A stretch of DNA of 10,407 bases from Patescibacteria group bacterium (GTDB lineage: Bacteria > Patescibacteriota > Gracilibacteria > BD1-5 > UBA2023): the NCBI GenBank assembly GCA_030836665.1, contig JAUPLX010000015.1, positions 1-10,407 on the forward strand, in the 5' to 3' direction. The stretch's first letter is position 1; each line of letters opens with the position of its first letter. The notes below the pieces were generated by a model. It was not told where the DNA came from, searched no databases, and saw nothing but the letters and a program-made list of their open reading frames with translations. A program made the position numbers and the translations under genes. Positions 1 through 4,579 of the stretch are shown piece by piece.

Positions 1-188
1 ATTCCGTCTCCGACCGTATCCGCCTCTCCCTCTCGGGGGAGGACGTCGCGAGCGTGCTCTCGGCGCATTCCGACTATCTCGAATCCGAAACCCTCGCGGA
101 TATCGTGGCGGACCTTCCGGATGCCGACGTTACGAACGCCGCTGACACCGAAATCGGCACGGTGACGGTAAGGGTGAAAAAGACATAG
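1..188 (+). CDS. ileS: Isoleucyl-tRNA synthetase, C-terminal end (partial)
   Basis: Only the last 61 codons are present, read from base 3 to a TAG at 186-188. The translated tail contains VSDRIRLSLSGEDV, then SDYLESETLADIVAD, and ends GTVTVRVKKT. This is the pattern of the C-terminal anticodon-side domain of the large IleRS type: a 'DRI.L.I' strand, a helix with 'YI..ETLA', and a final short beta strand with basic end. IleRS charges tRNA-Ile in the cytoplasm. The catalytic HIGH and KMSKS regions lie outside the window, so the call rests on the tail alone. A related class I synthetase such as ValRS is less likely. The gene is followed 14 bases later by a hairpin terminator. Confidence 0.65.
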   Translation, partial: SVSDRIRLSLSGEDVASVLSAHSDYLESETLADIVADLPDADVTNAADTEIGTVTVRVKKT

Positions 189-202
189 TCCGTTTCCTTA
201 AG

Positions 203-228
203 AAAATCCCCCGAAACCGGGGGATTTT
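203..228 (+). terminator. Rho-independent terminator after ileS, possibly bidirectional
   Basis: An 11-bp perfect inverted repeat, AAAATCCCCCG / CGGGGGATTTT, surrounds the four-base loop AAAC and is followed by a T-run on the + strand. It lies 14 bases past the ileS stop. The A-run on the left arm gives a T-run on the minus strand as well, so it could also end the converging protease gene. Confidence 0.9.
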
Positions 229-245
229 TGATCGGATGGAGCGTG

Positions 246-908
246 TCATTTCCAAATGAGGAAAAACGCCAACGTCGCCAGGCCGAGATTGTTGAACGCG
301 TTATGGTGCGCAGCGGATTCGAACGTGGCCTCGAGTTCGGCAAGTTCTTTTTCGAATCCGAACCGGATCATTTTGTCGTAACGGAGCTTGTACGCGATAT
401 GCCAAATCACGCCCACGAGCATCAATGCGACGCAAATCGCCACCGGAACCCCCGCGGTAATATGTATGGCACCGAAAACCGCGCTTTGGATCGGGATGTC
501 GTTCCAGAGATTTTTCCCCTGTCGGAACGCCTTCTCCTCTTCTACGTTGAAGGAGGGCATCGCTACGGTTAGGGCGCTGAGAAACGCGATGGCGAAAACC
601 TTTCCCAACGCACCCCCGTTTTCCCCCGCGACGATGGCCGGCGCGAAAGCCACGTTATAGCCGTCGCCACCGAAGAGCCATCCCATAAGGGAAAACCGGA
701 ATGCCGCATGCATCGGATAGAGCGCGCTCACGGTTTCCACGAAGAGGTAGACGCAAACCAGCGCTACCGCCAAATGCCGAATCCCAAGGCGCTTCCAGAT
801 GCCGATCGTCATAATTCGCCCCTTTAGGGCGGCGAACATGGCACGGTTGACGATAAAGAACGTTATCGCCGCGCCCAGGAGGTACAGTGCGATTTGCGAA
901 TAGTCCAT
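246..908 (-). CDS. CPBP-family intramembrane metalloprotease (CAAX protease / bacteriocin-processing type)
   Basis: A 220-aa protein with several hydrophobic segments (about residues 5-22, 44-62, 105-118, 143-170, 205-218). It carries the three CPBP (PF02517-type) motifs in order: EExxxR as EEKAFR at 124-129, FxxxH as FGAIH at 145-149, and HxxxN as HNAFN at 202-206. In this family the Glu and His residues form the intramembrane active site, and members cleave prenylated or membrane peptides or act in bacteriocin maturation and immunity. The substrate here is unknown. A charged stretch at about 171-200 separates motifs 2 and 3. The start ATG at 906-908 has an AAAGGGG-like ribosome site 7 bases upstream and its own promoter. 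The stop drawn here is TGA (246-248). If UGA is sense in this organism, the protein gains 16 residues and ends at TAA 198-200, running through the ileS terminator. Confidence 0.7.
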   Translation of the reverse strand: MDYSQIALYLLGAAITFFIVNRAMFAALKGRIMTIGIWKRLGIRHLAVALVCVYLFVETVSALYPMHAAFRFSLMGWLFGGDGYNVAFAPAIVAGENGGALGKVFAIAFLSALTVAMPSFNVEEEKAFRQGKNLWNDIPIQSAVFGAIHITAGVPVAICVALMLVGVIWHIAYKLRYDKMIRFGFEKELAELEATFESAAHHNAFNNLGLATLAFFLIWK

Positions 909-932
909 TTCGAACCCCTTTCGTATTTGTTT

Positions 933-949
933 GATACTCTGATAGTATC
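933..949. promoter_or_regulatory. Operator-like dyad over the protease promoter
   Basis: A perfect inverted repeat GATACT-N5-AGTATC covers the predicted -10 box and start point of the CPBP protease promoter. The 17-base span suits a small dimeric repressor. No regulator gene is visible, so binding is inferred only. Confidence 0.35.
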
Positions 950-969
950 CACGTCCTATTCATTGACAA
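942..969 (-). promoter_or_regulatory. Promoter for the CPBP protease gene
   Basis: On the minus strand TTGTCA (964-969), a 16-base spacer, and TACTAT (942-947), about 35 bases upstream of the protease ATG. It lies just beyond the terminator that closes the pgeF unit, so the protease is likely transcribed alone. Confidence 0.6.
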
Positions 970-971
970 AT

Positions 972-998
972 AAAAAACCTCATTCATAGAGGATTTTT
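972..998 (-). terminator. Terminator after pgeF
   Basis: CCTC (978-981) pairs with GAGG (989-992) around a 7-base loop. An A5/T5 extension (972-976 with 994-998) follows one mismatch, giving a T-run in the leftward direction. The core is short, so this is a modest terminator, but it sits 19 bases past the pgeF TAA and right before the next promoter. Confidence 0.5.
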
Positions 999-1016
999 AT
1001 ATCAAGAGCGTTTTTT

Positions 1017-1913
1017 TTATTCCCTCGTTTCTTCGCGCTTCCGCAGGGACAGAAACACTCCGAACCGCGCGTCCGGATCTTTTCGCGAACTCGAATACCC
1101 TTTTTCATGCCCTTCGCAGACCGTACAAATCGAAAGGTCTTTCGTCCGCTCGTCGGAAATCCCGTGCCGTTCCAGGGTTTGGTGCAAGAGAACGGAGGAA
1201 TTGAGATAGGTTTTCCCGTCCCTTCCTACGAGACCGAAATTCGGCGGCATACCGATCTTGCTCCATAAGGGTTGCGTAACGGTTTCGTTTCCGCCTTCCG
1301 AAATGCGTCCGTGCATGAATGCGTCGGAAAACGTATCGAGGCCGAATTCGTAGCAACAGGATTTTGCGAAAGGGGAGACGAACGCTTCCAAATCCGAGGT
1401 TACCCCGCTTCAGAAAATCGTTTTTACCGCGTCGATCGTTTGGCCGACGATATCTTTCGCGGTTCCTTTCCAGCCGGAATGGATGAGCGCCGCGAAATCC
1501 ACGTTCGGATCGCGATGGGCGAGTCCAACGATGGCGCAGTCGGCCGGAGCGAGAAATATGCCCACGTTCCTATTCAAAGGCTTTTCCGAGACGACGATGA
1601 CCGAATCCCGGTGTCCGGAATCCGTTTGCGTCACCTCATGGTCAAAAAACGATACCGAATGCTCCCGGGTGAGGGGTTTCCATCCGCTCTCTTCCGGATG
1701 GGTGACGGACACGACGTCGATATGGTCGGTATGTTTCGCCGGGTTCGGCAAAAATACGTCCCCTTCGAGGAATTGGCAGTGGATTTGAACGATCCGTCCG
1801 ATCCGTTCCCGAACGAGCTTTTTTCGGGTTTCCAAATCCTTCGATACCGTCCGGGCGGGTTCGGGAACGCAGGAAAACCTCACCCTCCCGTTTTGAGAAA
1901 TGCTTTGTAACAT
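1017..1913 (-). CDS. pgeF: PgeF / YfiH-family protein (laccase-domain, purine nucleoside phosphorylase-like), with one in-frame TGA
   Basis: Read through a single TGA at 1410-1412 (codon 168) this is one 298-aa frame ending in TAA. Before the TGA are the family motifs APADC (Cys126) and IHSGWKGTAKDI (His145), matching the metal-binding 'TADC' and 'HAGWRGT' motifs. His92 in FFDHEV is a candidate for the third ligand. After the TGA, in the same frame, come SGVTSDLEAF, SPFAKSCCYEFG and the C-terminal ICTVCE plus SSSRKDPDARFG, matching 'igPsI..ccYEvG' and 'CT...ffSyRrd..tGR'. Both halves are needed for the fold, so two separate proteins are unlikely. Family members are reported as peptidoglycan-editing factors (removing misincorporated serine from precursors) and as purine nucleoside phosphorylases. 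The N-terminal third is divergent. The ATG at 1913 has no Shine-Dalgarno but lies about 20 bases past a promoter. The residue at codon 168 is probably Gly by family comparison from memory. Confidence 0.85.
1410..1412 (-). other. In-frame TGA inside pgeF, probably a sense codon
   Basis: Codon 168 of pgeF, between DAVKTIF and SGVTSDL. No base is gained or lost, since the downstream half stays in the same frame. The following base is A. It is likely decoded as an amino acid, with glycine fitting the usual loop at this place. Sequencing error or a true nonsense mutation cannot be excluded from this site alone. Confidence 0.75.
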
Positions 1914-1940
1914 AGCGCGGTTTCATGAGTCGATATGTTG

Positions 1941-1968
1941 TCTATACGCACGAAGGACGTTCTGTCAA
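1941..1968 (-). promoter_or_regulatory. Promoter for pgeF
   Basis: On the minus strand a perfect TTGACA (1963-1968), a 16-base spacer and TATAGA (1941-1946). It would start RNA near 1934, giving a leader of about 20 bases before the ATG at 1913. It lies between the preceding gene's terminator and pgeF, as expected for a separate unit. Confidence 0.65.
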
Positions 1969-2017
1969 TCGCGAGTCCGAAAAAACTCCGTATGGAACGC
2001 CGGCCTGCCGGGCATGA

Positions 2018-2047
2018 AAAAACCGCGCTCCGGAGAGTGCGGTTTTT
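2018..2047 (-). terminator. Strong terminator after the 62-aa gene
   Basis: Arms AAAAACCGC and GCGGTTTTT continue inward with one G-T pair and CTC/GAG to a loop of CGGA, about 13 bp in all, flanked by T-runs in both directions. It begins 9 bases past the TAG of the small gene and would also end read-through from truB and the secA cluster. Confidence 0.9.
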
Positions 2048-2056
2048 GTGTTTCCA

Positions 2057-2245
2057 CTACAGGGGAATCCCACGGATCCTCGCAATGGAGGGGATTTCGG
2101 TGGGCGAACATTTCAGGAAATCCGCCAAATTTTCGACGAACTCCTTGCGAAGCGCTCTTCGTCGCTGATGTCCGCGACGTTGGGCATTGATCTTCAGTTG
2201 CCTCTCCGATGGCGCGCTGGGCGCCGTTTGTTTTTCTTCTGCCAT
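2057..2245 (-). CDS. Small basic protein of unknown function, 62 aa
   Basis: I do not recognise the family. The protein begins MAEEKQTAPSAPSERQ, then has a strongly basic helix-like stretch (about residues 17-33, with QRRGHQRRRALRKEF) and a C-terminal part ending RIRGIPL. It has no signal peptide or membrane segment. The basic core suggests RNA, DNA or ribosome binding, but this is inference. It does not match S20 or bS21 motifs convincingly. That it is a real gene is well supported: a perfect Shine-Dalgarno with good spacing, its own promoter with a consensus -35 box, a leader hairpin, TAG stop and a strong terminator right after it. It lies 89 bases past truB, and the secA cluster could also read into it. 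It may be highly expressed or self-regulated. Confidence 0.75.
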   Translation of the reverse strand: MAEEKQTAPSAPSERQLKINAQRRGHQRRRALRKEFVENLADFLKCSPTEIPSIARIRGIPL

Positions 2246-2250
2246 ATGAA

Positions 2251-2260
2251 CACCTCCTTT
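2251..2260 (-). promoter_or_regulatory. Perfect Shine-Dalgarno of the 62-aa gene
   Basis: AAAGGAGGTG on the minus strand, with AGGAGG ending 7 bases before the ATG. It fixes the start at 2245. It stands out because the other genes in this window have weak or no such site. Confidence 0.85.
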
Positions 2261-2267
2261 TCGTCTT

Positions 2268-2297
2268 GAAGCCCCGACTCGTCATGACCGGGACTTC
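2268..2297 (-). promoter_or_regulatory. 5' leader hairpin of the 62-aa gene
   Basis: A 9-bp stem (GAAGTCCCG with CGGGGCTTC, one G-T pair) with a 12-base loop that itself contains the palindrome GTCATGAC. It starts almost at the predicted RNA 5' end and ends 7 bases upstream of the Shine-Dalgarno. There is no T-run, so it is not a terminator. It may protect the RNA or bind a regulator. Confidence 0.5.
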
Positions 2298-2301
2298 GGG
2301 C

Positions 2302-2329
2302 AATCTATCTCCGCGTGAAAAAATGTCAA
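2302..2329 (-). promoter_or_regulatory. Promoter for the 62-aa gene
   Basis: Perfect TTGACA (2324-2329) on the minus strand, a 16-base spacer and TAGATT (2302-2307). The -35 box begins 2 bases past the TAA that follows the truB stop, so it is tucked against the end of truB. Confidence 0.65.
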
Positions 2330-2334
2330 GTTTA

Positions 2335-3198
2335 TCATCCTATAGCGTTCCGCAGGGGGATGAGCATGGAGTTTTGGCTTACGCACAGGGAAACGTAGTC
2401 TTCCTCGTTTCGCACGAGCACGTTTTTTCCTGCGTCGATGCGGACGGGAGAGGGTTGGGATATTCCCGCGACGAGGTTTTTCACGATCTCGTCCGACGGA
2501 CGGAGTACGACCATATCCGGAAGGATTTCCGCCGGATCGATCGCGTTTTCCGTTCCCGCTTCGAGCGGCGGGTGCGCCCGTTCGACCGAAAGCCGCCCTA
2601 TGGCGGTGCGTCGCAATTCGGTCACGACCGCGCCGGTATCGAATTCGCTTCCGATATCCCGGGCGAGCGAACGGACGTAGGTTCCGGCGGATACTTCGGC
2701 GGTAAACGTGGCGAAAGGGAAAACGAACGATTCGATTTCTAAGGAAAATACCTCAGTTTCCCGTTCGGGGATTTCGAAATCTTTTCCTTTTCGGGCGAGA
2801 TGGTAGGCGCGCCGTCCGTTTATCCGGAGCGCGCTGTATTTCGGCGGCGCTTGCAGTATTTTTCCGCGAAACTTCGAAAGCAGGGCTTCGAGTCCTCCGT
2901 TCCCCATGGATTTTCGGGCGTTTTCGAGGTCTGGGGCATCGACGTCCCAAGTTTCGGTACCGAGGTCGAGGGATTCCGAAGAACGCGAAAAATCGACCGT
3001 AAAACGGTAGGTTTTCCGGTCGTTTTCGAAATAGGGGATCAACTTGGTGGATCCGTTCGTCGCCACGATGAGAAGTCCGCTCGCGAGGGGGTCGAGCGTC
3101 CCGGTGTGTCCGGCCTTTGCCGATTTCGTTATCCGGCGCACGCGGGCGACGGCGGAAAAGCTCGATATGCCCGTGGGTTTGTCGACAAGATAGAACAT
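2335..3198 (-). CDS. truB: tRNA pseudouridine(55) synthase TruB
   Basis: A 287-aa protein of normal family length that isomerises U55 in the T-loop of tRNAs. It begins MFYLVDKPTGISSF, the usual TruB start. The catalytic motif GHTGTLDPLASGLL holds Asp36. QAPPKYSALRINGRRAYHLAR (split as QAPPKYSAL at 116-124 and GRRAYHLAR at 128-136) and GTYVRSLARDIG (172-183) are the other family motifs. A C-terminal PUA-like region follows from about 210. The ATG lies 6 bases past the HD gene stop, so it is the last member of the secA-lepB-HD-truB cluster. The stop is TGA followed at once by TAA. If UGA is sense, the protein gains one residue and ends at 2332. No Shine-Dalgarno is seen. Confidence 0.95.
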   Translation of the reverse strand: MFYLVDKPTGISSFSAVARVRRITKSAKAGHTGTLDPLASGLLIVATNGSTKLIPYFENDRKTYRFTVDFSRSSESLDLGTETWDVDAPDLENARKSMGNGGLEALLSKFRGKILQAPPKYSALRINGRRAYHLARKGKDFEIPERETEVFSLEIESFVFPFATFTAEVSAGTYVRSLARDIGSEFDTGAVVTELRRTAIGRLSVERAHPPLEAGTENAIDPAEILPDMVVLRPSDEIVKNLVAGISQPSPVRIDAGKNVLVRNEEDYVSLCVSQNSMLIPLRNAIG

Positions 3199-3204
3199 CC
3201 GGAT

Positions 3205-3786
3205 TTAGGTTTCGCGGGTTTTAGGAGGGCATATGGCCGTTTCGACGGAACGTTCGATTTCGGCGGCGATCCGTACGAGAATGTCCCGGGTTTCCGCGAA
3301 ACGCACGCGGGAATGTTCGAGCGACATCGCCGCGATCGAGTGGAACGAACCGTACGCGACCTCGACGACCGCCGCGAGCACGTCGGCCGCTTTCAATACG
3401 GCGAACTCCCGGCTTCGGGGCATTTTCACCTTTCCGAATCCGAGAGGGAACATGTGGGCCCGGATGATGTCGAGCGCGAGCGCGTTCTCCAATCCTACCG
3501 ATACGGCGTTCCTCGCGGCTTCGAGGCCGTGTTCGTATCCTTTTACCCGAGTCTCGTGAAAGTCGTGGAGGAGTCCGGCGAGCACGCAAGTTTCCGTGTC
3601 CGCTCCCACGAGCTTCGCGAAGCGGTAGCAGAGGGAGGCGGTATGGATGAGGTGTTCGTAGCGGTTGAAAAACAAATGGTGCCGATGTTTCCTTAAACCC
3701 GCGAACCGTTCGTGCGCGACGAAAGGAGCGATGATTTTCGCCAGTTCGTCGCGGTCGTTTCCGCGTAGTACGAAAAAGGAAATCAT
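3205..3786 (-). CDS. HD-domain phosphohydrolase-like protein
   Basis: A 193-aa soluble protein. Metal-binding HD-superfamily residues are visible in order: YEHLIH (43-48), LLHDFHE (72-78, with the His74-Asp75 pair), His86, and RAHMFPLG (109-116), with a later conserved Asp in KAADVLA (132-138). The HMFPL motif marks a small bacterial group of predicted HD hydrolases of unknown substrate. HD proteins usually cleave phosphate esters of nucleotides. The chosen ATG at 3786 is 11 bases past the lepB stop; the upstream ATG at 3870 would force a 73-base overlap with lepB and adds residues not typical of the family. It lies between lepB and truB in a tight cluster, so it is co-transcribed, but context does not reveal its substrate. 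Confidence 0.8.
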   Translation of the reverse strand: MISFFVLRGNDRDELAKIIAPFVAHERFAGLRKHRHHLFFNRYEHLIHTASLCYRFAKLVGADTETCVLAGLLHDFHETRVKGYEHGLEAARNAVSVGLENALALDIIRAHMFPLGFGKVKMPRSREFAVLKAADVLAAVVEVAYGSFHSIAAMSLEHSRVRFAETRDILVRIAAEIERSVETAICPPKTRET

Positions 3787-3797
3787 CGCGTTCGGGG

Positions 3798-4562
3798 TTA
3801 TTTCGCCGTATTGAGTTCTTCGTAATTCCAGGTGCGCGGAGTATCGAAAAGGCGGGGCTTGATCTGCCACCCTACGTTTTTGGAAATTTGGAATTGGAAG
3901 GGGATGATTTCGAAAGAATCGAATATCTTGAAATATCCGAGGTCGAGAAACACCTTCCCGACGATGTCGGAACGTTTGAGATAGTGTCCGATTTCCCCGC
4001 TCGTACAGCTCCGGAAGCAGGAGCGCGAATCGGAAGAATTGTTCCGATTGTCGCCCATGGAGAAATATTCGCCCTCGGGAACTTCGAATTTCGGATTCCG
4101 GACGTCGTTCGGAAGGAACGTCCGTCCCTTATTGAAGGACGAAAGGTAGGTTTCGTTCAATTTTACGGCTTCCGAGGCTTCCTTCGTTTTCAGCCAGATT
4201 TCGCCGTCTTTGAATTCGAGCGTGTCGCCCGGCACCCCGACGATGCGTTTGATATAGAATTCCTTTCCGTTCGCGGCGTGCGGACGGAGTATCACGACAT
4301 CTCCGCGCTTCGGATCGCCGACTCGGGCGATGCCGAAATCGGCGTACGAAAACTTATCCACGAGGATGAATTCCTTGTCGTGGTAGTTTTCTTCCATCGA
4401 ATTTCCACTAATGCGGAAAGGGGAGGCGAGGTACGTCCGGACGAACATGACGACCAAAAGGATGATGGCGAGGTCTCGGAAGAAGCTCGTCACCTCTTGG
4501 AGGCGAAACGGTTCGGAATCGGTTTTCACCGCTTCGGTATTGTCGGTCGGTTCGGGAATCAT
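3798..4562 (-). CDS. lepB: Signal peptidase I
   Basis: A 254-aa membrane-anchored serine protease that removes signal peptides from exported proteins. A cytoplasmic N-terminal tail is followed by one transmembrane helix (about 30-46, LAIILLVVMFVRTYL). The catalytic Ser55 is in SGNSMEEN and the Lys105 base in FYIKRIVGVPGD; the family signature MGDNRNNSSDSRS is at 169-181. The usual Pro after SM is replaced by Glu (SMEEN), and after DSRS there is a short CFRSC stretch in place of the common YWG run. The start at 4562 is 17 bases past the secA TAG, with a weak AGAGAG site; an upstream ATG at 4628 would overlap secA. Its place right behind secA ties translocation to signal-peptide removal. Confidence 0.95.
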   Translation of the reverse strand: MIPEPTDNTEAVKTDSEPFRLQEVTSFFRDLAIILLVVMFVRTYLASPFRISGNSMEENYHDKEFILVDKFSYADFGIARVGDPKRGDVVILRPHAANGKEFYIKRIVGVPGDTLEFKDGEIWLKTKEASEAVKLNETYLSSFNKGRTFLPNDVRNPKFEVPEGEYFSMGDNRNNSSDSRSCFRSCTSGEIGHYLKRSDIVGKVFLDLGYFKIFDSFEIIPFQFQISKNVGWQIKPRLFDTPRTWNYEELNTAK

Positions 4563-4579
4563 GGAAACTCTCTGAAGAA

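Noticed and set aside
1017..1391. A separate short gene for the C-terminal half of pgeF starting at TTG 1391
   Set aside because: It is in the same frame as the upstream half, lacks a ribosome site, and alone holds only part of the fold; read-through of the TGA is simpler.
2057..2245. Ribosomal protein S20 or bS21 for the 62-aa protein
   Set aside because: Only the basic composition is similar; the characteristic motifs of either family are missing and the C-terminal half does not fit.
3787..3870. Longer start of the HD gene at 3870
   Set aside because: It would overlap lepB by 73 bases in another frame; the residues before 3786 look like translated lepB shadow.
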